This document shows, one piece after another, positions 1 to 8,500 of a stretch of DNA of 33,336 nt. The stretch is from SKPH01 sp051748565. GTDB lineage: Bacteria > Bacillota > Dethiobacteria > DTU022. Made by a program: the position numbers and the translations under genes. The stretch is from the NCBI GenBank assembly GCA_051748565.1, contig JBNJHN010000020.1:1-33336 (forward strand), read 5' to 3'. Numbering within the stretch: the stretch's first letter is position 1; each line of letters opens with the position of its first letter. The notes under the pieces were generated by a model. That model was given only the letters and a program-made list of their open reading frames with translations. It ran no database searches and was not told the DNA's origin.

Positions 1-215
1 AACAATCCGCCACCGACATGGGTCTCCGCGAAGGTAGGGTCAACGCCTACATGCCATTGTAGATCGCCCCATCCTTCTTAACTCCCAGCAGCAGCTCCCG
101 ACTGGGCGTCGGCAGCCACCACCAGGAACTTCATTGATGTGCCCTTAACGGATTTTTAGGCCCGTTCTCAGAGAGGGGCGTCAACTAGAATACTGCACCA
201 CCTATGCTAGTTGCT
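1..215 (-). ncRNA. 5' part of a structured non-coding RNA, candidate OLE RNA (runs off the window)
   Basis: No reading frame of note lies in this stretch, but a strong promoter (223-251) points into it. The minus-strand RNA has nested complementarity: arms 182-188/207-213, 175-180/65-70 (enclosing), 147-151/162-166, 98-102/108-112 and 47-51/58-62. No terminator is seen before the window edge, so the RNA is longer than about 215 nt. From memory, OLE RNA (about 600 nt, extremophilic and anaerobic Firmicutes) lies in the nusB-folD-xseA-xseB-ispA neighbourhood, which matches this position. The OLE name is therefore inference from context and size. I could not align it to the OLE consensus. 6S RNA is less likely because that RNA should end inside the window. 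Confidence 0.5.
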
Positions 216-222
216 AGGAAAT

Positions 223-251
223 ATTATAGCATAATCAGACCTTGTTCTCAA
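223..251 (-). promoter_or_regulatory. SigA-type promoter for the RNA at 1-215
   Basis: On the minus strand, TTGAGA (246-251) and a perfect TATAAT (223-228) are separated by 17 bases. It lies just downstream of the folD stop, so it separates the RNA from the folD operon. Transcription should start near 215-217. Confidence 0.8.
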
Positions 252-278
252 CTAAACCGCGGCCCGTATTTATAAGCT

Positions 279-1217
279 TTAGAGCAACCCGTTATTTATT
301 TTGCAGGCTTTAAGGGCATTTTTCATCAGCATCCGGTTTGTAACGGAACCCACACCTTTTGGAACCGGCGAAATAGCCCTGGTTTTATCTTTAACCGCAT
401 CAAAAGAAACATCGCCCACAGTTTTAGTTTTGGGCTTGCCTTTTTCATTCATAACCGGTTGACCATTCTCATCAAGCACTTTGACACGGTTAATACCGAC
501 ATCGATGACTATTGCACCTTCTTTAACCTGATCAGGTCCAATTAAATCCGCCTTGCCGGCGGCTACTATAAGTATATCAGCACCGGTGGTATGTTTCTCC
601 AGGTTACCCTTCATGCTGGTAAATACGTGGGTTACACTGGTGGTAGCATTACGGTTGAGAGCTAAGAAAGCTACCGGCTTTCCAACAATATTGGAATGGC
701 CGACGACAACAATTTCTGCTCCTTCAAAGAAATCCTTTGGATCCATTTTTTCCTCATTACGGGCATAACGTTCCAAAATTTCGATTACCGCGGCCGGCGT
801 TGCCGGTGGAAAGGTAACTTCGCCCAGGGCCAGTTTTCCCATGTTAAAAGGATGAAAACAATCAATATCTTTGTTTACGTCAATCGTGTTGATAACAACA
901 GTGTCGGAAATCTGTTCCGGAAACGGTCGCAGCGGTAATATCCCACTTACTGCCGGATCATCATTCAGCTTTTTAACAATCTTGATAACATCTTCCTCCG
1001 TAGCATCTGCCGGTGGGTTTTCATTGATATAGTTAAAGCCCGCTTCTTCGCAAAACTTTTCAACCTGACCCCTGTACATCTTGGAACCAAAATCATCCCC
1101 GACCAGAAGTGTAGCTATGCCCGGGGTTATCCCTTTGGCTTTTAGATCCTCCGTTTCCTTGATGATTTCCTGCATAATTTCCTCGCCGATTGCAACACAA
1201 TCAATTACTTTTGTCAT
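279..1217 (-). CDS. folD: FolD-family methylenetetrahydrofolate dehydrogenase, cyclohydrolase lysine replaced
   Basis: FolD normally oxidises 5,10-methylene-THF to methenyl-THF with NAD(P) and then hydrolyses that to 10-formyl-THF in the cytosol. The 312 residues match the family throughout: LLVG at 37-40, KDIDCFHP, the Rossmann-fold stretch GHSNIVGKP and IVIDVGINR. However, the motif normally read as Y-V-x-x-K-x-K is here YRGQVEK, so the catalytic lysine (E. coli Lys56) aligns with Val52. The usual GILVQLPLP is GILPLRPFP, and the C-terminal PVPGGVGPMT is altered to PVPKGVGSVT. The dehydrogenase fold looks intact, so I infer a dehydrogenase with little or no cyclohydrolase activity. The gene ATG follows a clear GGAG site. 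It is last in the operon after fchA; the gap contains a small stem with a TTCG loop. Confidence 0.9.
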   Translation of the reverse strand: MTKVIDCVAIGEEIMQEIIKETEDLKAKGITPGIATLLVGDDFGSKMYRGQVEKFCEEAGFNYINENPPADATEEDVIKIVKKLNDDPAVSGILPLRPFPEQISDTVVINTIDVNKDIDCFHPFNMGKLALGEVTFPPATPAAVIEILERYARNEEKMDPKDFFEGAEIVVVGHSNIVGKPVAFLALNRNATTSVTHVFTSMKGNLEKHTTGADILIVAAGKADLIGPDQVKEGAIVIDVGINRVKVLDENGQPVMNEKGKPKTKTVGDVSFDAVKDKTRAISPVPKGVGSVTNRMLMKNALKACKINNGLL

Positions 1218-1287
1218 TCTTCTTACTCCTTTCCATGTTTAGTAAAGGCATCTTGTTCCCAGGCCGAAGCCAGGGTAGTATCTATTG

Positions 1288-1917
1288 CTACCGGAATTTT
1301 TCGATTACCCTGCGTAATGTTTCATCAGCTATTTTGCTGCCTTCTTCGATCAGGTGATCCATTTCTGCAGTTGTATCTTTAATAAAGTTTTCATCTTTAA
1401 TTGCGCCCAGGTTTATCAGAACATTCAACTGGCCGCTTACGAGGGCCGCTTTTAAAAAAGCTACTCCACAGCCAACATCGGAAATAGCCAATTTTGTTCC
1501 AATTTGCCCCATTCTTTCGTGAATCTTTATCCCTGCATAGGCTTTTCTCATGATTTCCATGGGAACGGAGCATGCTTCTATTGAGCATTCCTCCATAATT
1601 TTTACCTTGTGTGCAGCCTGCTCCGGGGTTTCTTTTGGCAAACTGTAAGCTTTTGAGAGCGGTTCAAAGACCTCAGCATCCCTGTCGACCAGTTTTTTTA
1701 AGTCCTCGATAATCTGACTGCCTCGTTCCAGTAATTCTTTCACCTCATCTTCCACATCGGCAAATTTCTTTTTGCCTACTGTCAGGTTTCCGACCATGTT
1801 TGAAAGAGCCATGCCGATTGCCCCGCCCATTGCCGCTGCTCCTCCTCCTCCGGGAACAGGAGCTTTTGAAGCCAGGACATCGAGAAAATAGCTGCAGCTC
1901 TTATCTGCCATTGTCAT
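1288..1917 (-). CDS. fchA: Cyclodeaminase-family protein, probable methenyl-THF cyclohydrolase FchA
   Basis: A single-domain protein of 209 residues of the formiminotetrahydrofolate cyclodeaminase C-terminal family, with the glycine-rich PVPGGGGAAAM near residue 21 and the conserved helical remainder. Family members act as formimino-THF cyclodeaminase in histidine degradation or, in acetogens and methylotrophs, as methenyl-THF cyclohydrolase (FchA). No histidine-degradation gene is nearby and folD follows directly, so the cyclohydrolase role is favoured. Start at 1917: a GGGAGG site lies 8 bases before the ATG; a second ATG two codons later is less well placed. The neighbouring FolD lacks its cyclohydrolase lysine, which makes this protein the likely supplier of that step. 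Confidence 0.85.
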   Translation of the reverse strand: MTMADKSCSYFLDVLASKAPVPGGGGAAAMGGAIGMALSNMVGNLTVGKKKFADVEDEVKELLERGSQIIEDLKKLVDRDAEVFEPLSKAYSLPKETPEQAAHKVKIMEECSIEACSVPMEIMRKAYAGIKIHERMGQIGTKLAISDVGCGVAFLKAALVSGQLNVLINLGAIKDENFIKDTTAEMDHLIEEGSKIADETLRRVIEKFR

Positions 1918-1978
1918 AATGTTCGCCTCCCTATTATTATCAGATAGTAATTCTTATTCTTCTCAGGACACAGTTCTA

Positions 1979-2863
1979 TCACCTGGTCCTGTAAATCATC
2001 TTTTCTGCCAAGCCCGATAGCAGTTCGGAGTTACAGTCAAGGTTGTCCAGGGCTTTAAGGGCTTCAGTATAGAGCAGATCTGCCCGCTGCCTGGCTTCTG
2101 CCTGGCCCAGCAGAGCGGGGTAGGTAGCCTTGAAACGAGTTTGATCTACACCGGCCGGTTTACCGAGTTCTTCAGTGGTCCCTTCGTAATCGAGCAGGTC
2201 ATCGATAATTTGAAAAGCAGGCCCGATGTTGGAAGCATAAATATTCAATGAGTTTAGCTGTTTTGAAGTAGCATCTGCCGCAATTGCACCACATAATACC
2301 GCCGCTTTAAGGAGAGCGCCCGTTTTCATTTCCGCAATACTTTCGATTTCTTCAAGGGTTGGTTCAGTTCCTTCGGCTTTAAGATCAAGGACCTGGCCTC
2401 CAATCATACCTGTCACTCCGGCCGCCTCTGCAAGTATGGTAATTATTTCCAGGGCTTTTCCCTCCCGCCCGTATTTCCTGCCGTAATTTGCAACCAATTC
2501 GAAAGCAAGAGTAAGCAGAGCATCTCCGGCAAGAATGGCCAGGGCCTCACCGAAAACGCGATGACAGGAAGGCTTCCCTCGTCTCAGGTCGCTGTTATCC
2601 ATTGCCGGCAGGTCATCATGAATCAGGGAATAGGTGTGTATATATTCGAGAGCACAGGCCACCTCAATAATTGAGCTATCTTCCGAGCCCAAAGTATCAG
2701 CTGCAGCAAGTACCAGGATCGGCCTGAGCCTTTTACCGCCGGCTTCAAGACTGTGCCGCATGGCATCAATAATTATAGTCGGGCCTGATTGCGGCACCCT
2801 TTCTGCCAGTGCTAGATCGATTATATTCTTTTTTTGATCCATGTACTGCCCGATATCGATCAT
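1979..2863 (-). CDS. ispA: Farnesyl/short-chain polyprenyl diphosphate synthase
   Basis: It condenses isopentenyl diphosphate with allylic diphosphates to make farnesyl diphosphate or a similar short prenyl chain. In the 294-residue protein both aspartate-rich motifs are present: DDLPAMD at 83-89 (first, allylic substrate and magnesium) and DDLLD at 221-225 (second), plus GGKRLRP at 42-48. I chose the ATG at 2863, not the upstream in-frame codon at 2902. The former overlaps the xseB stop as ATGA, a typical coupled junction, and gives the usual N terminus, whereas the longer version adds an arginine-rich stretch. No dxs follows, unlike in many relatives; fchA and folD take that place. Confidence 0.93.
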   Translation of the reverse strand: MIDIGQYMDQKKNIIDLALAERVPQSGPTIIIDAMRHSLEAGGKRLRPILVLAAADTLGSEDSSIIEVACALEYIHTYSLIHDDLPAMDNSDLRRGKPSCHRVFGEALAILAGDALLTLAFELVANYGRKYGREGKALEIITILAEAAGVTGMIGGQVLDLKAEGTEPTLEEIESIAEMKTGALLKAAVLCGAIAADATSKQLNSLNIYASNIGPAFQIIDDLLDYEGTTEELGKPAGVDQTRFKATYPALLGQAEARQRADLLYTEALKALDNLDCNSELLSGLAEKMIYRTR

Positions 2864-3126
2864 TTTTCTTCTGCTTCGAACTCCTCTCCGGGTTCTTCGC
2901 AAAGCTCTTTATCCAGTCTTTGCTGCTCTTCCTTCAGCAAATATTCAACCTTGTATTCAATTTCAGCCAGTTTTTCGCGGCAGTAGCGGGATAATGCAAT
3001 ACCCTCCTGGAAAACTGAGAGCGAATCTTCCAGGGCAATATCTTCATCCTCAAGTCGGTTGACAAGCTCTTCGAGTCTTTTAACCGCTTCTTCGTAAGTC
3101 ATCTTCCCGATTTTTTTATTTGTCAA
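2860..3126 (-). CDS. xseB: Exodeoxyribonuclease VII small subunit
   Basis: Small subunit of exonuclease VII, which with XseA degrades single-stranded DNA to short oligonucleotides. The 88-residue protein has the family core (TYEEAVKRLEELVNRLE, then DSLSVFQEGIAL) and an acidic, Glu-rich tail. Start choice: a TTG at 3126 lies about 9 bases after a strong GAGGAGG, which itself lies inside the end of xseA. An ATG at 3102 would remove eight residues and has a weak site. The gene overlaps xseA by 11 bases and ispA by 4, so the three are translationally coupled. Confidence 0.9.
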   Translation of the reverse strand: MTNKKIGKMTYEEAVKRLEELVNRLEDEDIALEDSLSVFQEGIALSRYCREKLAEIEYKVEYLLKEEQQRLDKELCEEPGEEFEAEEK

Positions 3127-4342
3127 TTGCCAAGCCCTCCTCAACCTTTTCCGCTCGGCAGTATGCCTGTCCGTCTTTGAAACTAAGCTGCACGAGACGT
3201 TTCAGCCGGACCTGCTTTATTGAGCGAATTATATTTCCCTCTTCATCCCGGCAATAGCTGTAACCCCGGTTCATTACTTTTAGCGGGCTGTAACTTTCCA
3301 GCTTATCAATCTGCGCAGCGAGGACCATTCCTTTGTACTGCAGGACCCTGACAATTTCACGGCGCAGCTTTACCTCCAACTGGTTTAAGAACTCGGCAGA
3401 CAGCTTTAAACGCCTACCGGGCAGGCGAAAAAATCGATCGCTTACAATATGGTCAACTTTCTGTTTTTCCTGCAGAAGACGCCTCTGGAGGGCCGCAGCT
3501 GCCCGTTCCCTGAGCTGCTGAATCTTAAGTATAATTTCTTCTTTTTCCGGTACTGCCGCCACCGCTCCTGCAGTCGGTGTGGGAGCCCTCAGGTCGGCTG
3601 TAAAATCAGCGATAGTAAAATCCGTTTCATGGCCTACAGCTGATATAACAGGAACCTCTGATCTATAGATGGCCCTCGCCACGATCTCTTCGTTAAAGGG
3701 CCACAGATCTTCCAGAGAGCCGCCTCCCCGGGCCAGTATGATAAGGTCTATGTCTTTCCTGCTGTTAAGCCAATCCAGGGCCCTTGCCAGATCTGCCGCG
3801 GCCCCTGAACCCTGGACCAGGCTTTCGACTACCAGTAAATGAACATGTGGAAATCGCTTCTTTATAGTGGCCAGTATGTCCTGAAGCGCTGCACCTGTTG
3901 GAGAGGTAACCAGGGCAATTTTTGCAGGAAGTCCCGGAATAGGCTTTTTATGATCTGCCCTAAAAAAACCTTCTGTTTCCAGTTTTCTCTTAAGCTGTTC
4001 AAAAGCCAGAAAAAGCGAGCCCATTCCAGCCGGTTCCATCCCGGCGACATAAAGCTGGTAAACTCCGTCAGGTTCATAAACTGATATGTTACCATGCACA
4101 ATAACTTCCATTCCGTCCGCAGGTTTAAATATACAACGAGCATTCTCACGGCGAAAGAAAACGCAGCGCAGTGAAGATGTGCTGTCTTTTAGTGTGAAGT
4201 ACATGTGCCCGGAACGATGGTGTTTGAAGTTGGAGAGTTCCCCCGATACCCGGAGGTCACCCAGGCGCGGATCTCCCTGGATCAGCCCCTTGATATAACG
4301 GTTTATTTCAGAAACTTTAAAAATCTCCATTTTGTTTTTCAT
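3116..4342 (-). CDS. xseA: Exodeoxyribonuclease VII large subunit
   Basis: Catalytic subunit of exonuclease VII, acting on single-stranded DNA in repair. It has 408 residues, near the usual length. The N-terminal OB-fold (about 8-105: VSGELSNFK, SGHMYFTLKD) is followed by the catalytic domain with VTSPTGAALQDI, the RGGGSLEDLWPFN block and GHETDFTIADF, then a coiled-coil-rich C terminus. The start at 4342 is an ATG; a second ATG four codons in is possible, as neither has a strong ribosome site. It sits 22 bases after the NuoG-like gene and overlaps xseB. Confidence 0.95.
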   Translation of the reverse strand: MKNKMEIFKVSEINRYIKGLIQGDPRLGDLRVSGELSNFKHHRSGHMYFTLKDSTSSLRCVFFRRENARCIFKPADGMEVIVHGNISVYEPDGVYQLYVAGMEPAGMGSLFLAFEQLKRKLETEGFFRADHKKPIPGLPAKIALVTSPTGAALQDILATIKKRFPHVHLLVVESLVQGSGAAADLARALDWLNSRKDIDLIILARGGGSLEDLWPFNEEIVARAIYRSEVPVISAVGHETDFTIADFTADLRAPTPTAGAVAAVPEKEEIILKIQQLRERAAAALQRRLLQEKQKVDHIVSDRFFRLPGRRLKLSAEFLNQLEVKLRREIVRVLQYKGMVLAAQIDKLESYSPLKVMNRGYSYCRDEEGNIIRSIKQVRLKRLVQLSFKDGQAYCRAEKVEEGLAIDK

Positions 4343-4364
4343 TACGGCGATAATCTAAAGCCGG

Positions 4365-6410
4365 TTAACCCTGTCTTAAGCAGTCGGCAGCCGGACTTTC
4401 CATCTCCTCCCGAACATCTTCCAGTGAATCGAAACCCCACTTTGCACCAAGCGCTCCTGCCAGGTCAACGATTAAACGCCAGTCTCGCGCTGCGCTCTCA
4501 TCCTGGCTCAAGACAGGATTGTTAATACGGGTCTGACCCGATGAATTAGTAAAAAGCCCCTCTTTTAAGCTTATATTCTGGGCCGGAAAAATAATATCAG
4601 CCCCAACGGGCAGATCATCACCGGTTTTGCATACTGCAAACAAACTCTTTAAACTGCTATTTTCCAATCCGGGATCAGTTGCGCCAAAGTTTAAGAGAGC
4701 TTTCAGTTTGCCCTTTTTAGCGGCGGCAAGAATTTCTTCCCGGTTCATACCTATTTCACCATTAACTGCTGTAAAAGCGGGCCCTAAATAAGGAGTTCCA
4801 CCCGCAGCCAGCACACCGGCCGCATTGCTGTAACCGGATAGCAACAGCAGGTTGCTGCGGCCATGTTCGATTAATCCATACCCCAATGCCATTTTTAAAA
4901 GCAGATCGATTTCCTCATCAGAGGCCTGCTTGTAAAATGAAGGGGCTACAACAACATAACTGTTCTGCCCTTTGAGCAGTTCTGCGGCTTCACGAAGCTC
5001 ATCATTGCTGAATCCTGGGATTTCCGCCTGCTTCGATTCTCCATCCCGGCTCAGGACAAGTAAAGCATTTAAAAAATTAAGATGGCTGTTTTTTTCGGCA
5101 TTAACGGCAAGCTCCTGCCAGGCATAATTGTTGGTTTCTGAATCTCCGCTCCTGATTATGAAAGCATCTCCGAAACGCCCGGCGTGATTGACAGCCATCG
5201 CAGCAACAGGATGGCTCTCGTCCAGTCCCTCTCCAATCACCAGAATTGTCCTGGCATTGCTGAGCGCGAAAGGAGTGGGCCCGGTAAGGTTAGTTCCGGT
5301 TATCTCCTGAAATTTTATGAAGGTTTTTATCCAGGCCGGTTCGGCGCCCAGATCAATATTGGCCGTATTTAAAACAGTCCGGCCCAGTTTTTGGATCAGG
5401 TAGTTTTCCTCGTTGCTCAGCTGCCCTGCTCCTATTAGGGCAAGCGTTTCAGCTCCAAATTTATTCTTGATATTGAGCAGGGTATCGGCAGTTTTCCGGA
5501 CTGCTGCCTCATAGGTTGTTTCCTCATAACCGCTGCCGTCCTTTTTCGACCTGAGTGCTGTTTTTAGCGGCGAACTTTCGTTTTCATCTACAAACCCAAA
5601 CTTGCCTTTCCGGCAAAGCCAGCTGACTTTATCGCCTTCGCTGGGGACTGTTACCCTGACCATATCATTACCGGACAGTTGTCGCTCCAGGTAACATCCC
5701 AGTGAACATTCTATGCAGATCCCGGGAACGGTGGAAAGTTCCCACTCCCTTCCACCTTTACCCCGGCTCTTTTCAGTAAGGGCTGCCACGGGGCAAACAT
5801 CAATACATTGACCGCAGAATATACAGCCTGCTTCCTCCATGGATACCTCCTGCCCATCGCGGCAGGGTATTACCCTTGTATTAACTCCATTACCGGAAAG
5901 GCTGTAGACAAAACAGCCGGGTCCGGTACGGCAGACCTGGAGGCACCGGCCGCATAGTATGCATTTTTCTTCATCACGGACTATATAGGGATTATCGGAT
6001 GCGTCTTCAACCGGTAAGTTACGTGATATTTGTTCAGGCAAATCTGACTGAAACCGGTAAGCGTTCTCCTGAAGTTCGCAGGTTCCTGTTCGCAGGCAGG
6101 TCAGGCAATCCTTGTACGGGTGAGTGGCCAAAGATAATTCCAGGATCCCGCAGCGCATCTCCTGCAGTTCCCGACTGTTTGTTGTCACAACCATATTTTC
6201 TTTAACCGGGTTGTCACAGGAAGTAACCGGACGTTCCAATCCATCGATCTGAACAATGCAGATCCTGCAGTGACCGAGCGGTTCCAGCCTGGGGTGGTAG
6301 CAGAGGGTGGGAATAGATATTCCGTTTTGCCGGGCTGCTTCAAGTATTGTCGTACCCTCTTCTGCAAATATTGTTTTACTGTCTATCTTTAAACTGATAG
6401 TTTTCTTCAT
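4365..6410 (-). CDS. NuoG/formate-dehydrogenase-alpha-like iron-sulfur protein with a degenerate molybdopterin domain
   Basis: An electron-wire protein of 681 residues. Visible cluster ligands in order: a [2Fe-2S] site at C37, C48, C51 and C65; a His-Cys3 [4Fe-4S] site at H97, C102, C105 and C111; two ferredoxin-type [4Fe-4S] sites at C150/153/156/160 and C196/199/202/206; and the Fe4S4 region of molybdopterin oxidoreductases from C232. The following molybdopterin-like domain is short (formate dehydrogenases are nearer 890) and the region that normally carries the catalytic Cys/Sec (after NIDxCARxCH) reads NIDLGAEPAWIK. It is therefore probably not a formate dehydrogenase but, like NuoG, passes electrons. 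An excellent GGGGGAGGG site precedes the ATG, 16 bases after the fusion gene, so the two probably form one complex. The final partner is unknown. Confidence 0.75.
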   Translation of the reverse strand: MKKTISLKIDSKTIFAEEGTTILEAARQNGISIPTLCYHPRLEPLGHCRICIVQIDGLERPVTSCDNPVKENMVVTTNSRELQEMRCGILELSLATHPYKDCLTCLRTGTCELQENAYRFQSDLPEQISRNLPVEDASDNPYIVRDEEKCILCGRCLQVCRTGPGCFVYSLSGNGVNTRVIPCRDGQEVSMEEAGCIFCGQCIDVCPVAALTEKSRGKGGREWELSTVPGICIECSLGCYLERQLSGNDMVRVTVPSEGDKVSWLCRKGKFGFVDENESSPLKTALRSKKDGSGYEETTYEAAVRKTADTLLNIKNKFGAETLALIGAGQLSNEENYLIQKLGRTVLNTANIDLGAEPAWIKTFIKFQEITGTNLTGPTPFALSNARTILVIGEGLDESHPVAAMAVNHAGRFGDAFIIRSGDSETNNYAWQELAVNAEKNSHLNFLNALLVLSRDGESKQAEIPGFSNDELREAAELLKGQNSYVVVAPSFYKQASDEEIDLLLKMALGYGLIEHGRSNLLLLSGYSNAAGVLAAGGTPYLGPAFTAVNGEIGMNREEILAAAKKGKLKALLNFGATDPGLENSSLKSLFAVCKTGDDLPVGADIIFPAQNISLKEGLFTNSSGQTRINNPVLSQDESAARDWRLIVDLAGALGAKWGFDSLEDVREEMESPAADCLRQG

Positions 6411-6426
6411 ATATTTCCCTCCCCCT

Positions 6427-8388
6427 TTACAAAACAGTCAATGCGAGGCGCAGGCATTTAACACACCTATCGGCTTCCTTAATAACATCTGAAGGATATT
6501 TAAAACCCAACTCGGCTTCATCAAAACCGCTCATTCTTAAATCCAGAGGGCTAACTTCTTCTTCCAGCCTTTCCCTGTCACCGATCATTTCCGGTACTGT
6601 ATTTTCACTATAAACACCCAGCTTTTCAATATGCCCTTCCATTTTTACCTGCATCCCGATTTCGCTTTTCCCTTTGCGCAAATAACTGTCGATAGCTTCC
6701 GCGGCACGATTGGCGGATGCGATTGCTTCAATAACTGTCCTTGCCCCTAAAACAGCGTCGCCGCCGGCAAATATTCCCGGATGGGCGGATGCCATGGTTT
6801 CTTCGTCAACTGCCAGCGTTCCCCACCTGGTTACTTCCATTCCGCAGTCTTCGTTAAGGTAACAGAAATCAGCAACCTGGCCGATTGCCGGTATCACCGT
6901 ATCTGCGCTGAGGATAAACTCTGAACCGTCAAGTGGTATTGGACGGCGCCGGCCGCTGGCATCAGGTTCGCCGAGCTCCATCTTTACACATTCCATACCG
7001 CTGACAACACCTTTTTCCTCCAGGATGCAGGTTGGGTTGGCTAAAAGATGGAATTTGATCCCTTCTTCTTCGGCTGCATCGATTTCCGCTTTGTTAGCAG
7101 GCATTTCTGTCCTGCTGCGCCGGTAAATAAGATGAACCTCTTTAACACCGAGCCGGACAGCAGAACGGGCACAATCCATGGCCACATTTCCACCGCCTAT
7201 CACGGCAACCTTATCACCAAGTTCAACTTCCTCACCCAGGTTAATCTTACGCAGGAATTCTACACCGGGCAGGTAACCGAAGTGGCATGCGTCTTCGCCC
7301 TTGCAGCCCATAGTGGCGCTGTCGTGAAGGCCGCTGGCAACAAAAATAGCCTTGTAACCTTTCCCCCAGATCTGATCAATGGTAATATCGATACCCACCC
7401 TGGTGTTGTATATTATCTCTACCCCGAGGTCGGTAACCAGCTCAACCTCGGCATTCAGGATATCGCGGGGTAAGCGGTAGCTTGGTATACCGACAGCCAG
7501 CATACCTCCTGCAACGGGCAGTGCTTCAAAAATGGTAACATTATAACCTTTTTGTGCCAACTGGTATCCTGCATTCAGCCCGGCCGGACCGGCACCTACT
7601 ATGGCCACCCGATCCGCATCCGCCGGCGGCCTGGAATAGCTTTTCTTTTTATCGTAATTATTCCTGGCCCCGAAATCTGCAGCATATCGCTTTAGAAGCC
7701 TGATCGAGAGCGCTTGATCATATGGCTGCCGATTGCAATTAGACTCGCAGGGATGAACGCAAACACGGCCCAGGGTGCCAACCAGCGGGGTTTTTTCGCG
7801 GTTTACCGCAAGCGCTTCCTCATAATTGCCTTCCCGGATACATTCAATATATTTTGGAATATTTATATGGGCAGGGCAGCCGTTGCGGCACGGAGCAGTC
7901 AGAATGGGACGATATTCCCTCTCTTTTTTAACTGCCTTGTTATTTCCGTCAAAATATGCTAAAAAATCTTCTCTAAAATACTTAAGGGCATGCTGGAGGG
8001 GTATGGGCGAAGATATTCCCAACTCACAAAGTGAACTGTTTTTAATCAGGACAGAGAGTTCCTCCAGAAAGTGTATATCAGTTTCCGTGCCTTTTCCTGC
8101 AATTAAATTTTCAAGACGATCGGCTATTACTTTACTCCCGGCTCGGCATGGTATACAACGTCCACAGGATTCGCTCTGAACATTATTGAAATATTCTTTA
8201 AGTGCTTCGACCACATTGACTTCGGGATCAACAATTATCAATCCCGCCCAGCCGATTATCGCCTTCAGATCCTTTTGGTCAAACTTCGAGGGGACATCAA
8301 GTCTTTCGAGATCCAATCGGTTTTCTAAAGCCTTTTTACGTTCATCATATATTATTCCGTTCCAGCTGCTAAAAAATACTTTGGCCAT
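6427..8388 (-). CDS. NuoF-type 4Fe-4S region fused to a GltD-like NAD(P)H:flavin oxidoreductase
   Basis: A 653-residue fusion. Residues about 35-150 match the C-terminal iron-sulfur part of NuoF: SCGRCIPCRAG gives C75, C78 and C81, with C121 as fourth ligand. The thioredoxin-like and FMN/NADH-binding domains of a full NuoF are absent. From about 160 on it is like the small subunit of glutamate synthase: a cysteine-rich N-terminal part (CRNGCPAHINIP, CVHPCESNC), an FAD motif VAIVGAGPAGL near 263, an NAD(P) motif VAVIGGGNVAMD near 400 and a closing GDAVLGARTV block. Similar architectures serve as the NADPH-oxidising beta subunit of some acetogen formate dehydrogenases. I infer that NAD(P)H electrons enter at the FAD and leave to the NuoG-like protein encoded next. 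The ATG follows GAGAGAGGGAT. Confidence 0.8.
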   Translation of the reverse strand: MAKVFFSSWNGIIYDERKKALENRLDLERLDVPSKFDQKDLKAIIGWAGLIIVDPEVNVVEALKEYFNNVQSESCGRCIPCRAGSKVIADRLENLIAGKGTETDIHFLEELSVLIKNSSLCELGISSPIPLQHALKYFREDFLAYFDGNNKAVKKEREYRPILTAPCRNGCPAHINIPKYIECIREGNYEEALAVNREKTPLVGTLGRVCVHPCESNCNRQPYDQALSIRLLKRYAADFGARNNYDKKKSYSRPPADADRVAIVGAGPAGLNAGYQLAQKGYNVTIFEALPVAGGMLAVGIPSYRLPRDILNAEVELVTDLGVEIIYNTRVGIDITIDQIWGKGYKAIFVASGLHDSATMGCKGEDACHFGYLPGVEFLRKINLGEEVELGDKVAVIGGGNVAMDCARSAVRLGVKEVHLIYRRSRTEMPANKAEIDAAEEEGIKFHLLANPTCILEEKGVVSGMECVKMELGEPDASGRRRPIPLDGSEFILSADTVIPAIGQVADFCYLNEDCGMEVTRWGTLAVDEETMASAHPGIFAGGDAVLGARTVIEAIASANRAAEAIDSYLRKGKSEIGMQVKMEGHIEKLGVYSENTVPEMIGDRERLEEEVSPLDLRMSGFDEAELGFKYPSDVIKEADRCVKCLRLALTVL

Positions 8389-8500
8389 TTATCCCTCTCT
8401 CTCCCCGCTAAATATTCACTATGCTTTTTTAGACAACAAGGTTAACCTTCGTCATATTTTAAAAAATTCCTCTTGAGGTTTTACTACCGCACAATTATTA

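Noticed and set aside
279..1217. folD as a pseudogene because of the lost lysine
   Set aside because: The frame is intact over the full length with a good ribosome site and most family motifs, so altered activity is more likely than decay.
4365..6410. Call as a selenocysteine or cysteine formate dehydrogenase alpha subunit
   Set aside because: The region of the catalytic Cys/Sec reads NIDLGAEPAWIK and there is no in-frame TGA; the molybdopterin domain is short.
7048..7473. Plus-strand frame of 141 codons inside the NuoF/GltD fusion
   Set aside because: It is a shadow of a clearly conserved protein on the other strand, with no ribosome site and no recognisable product.
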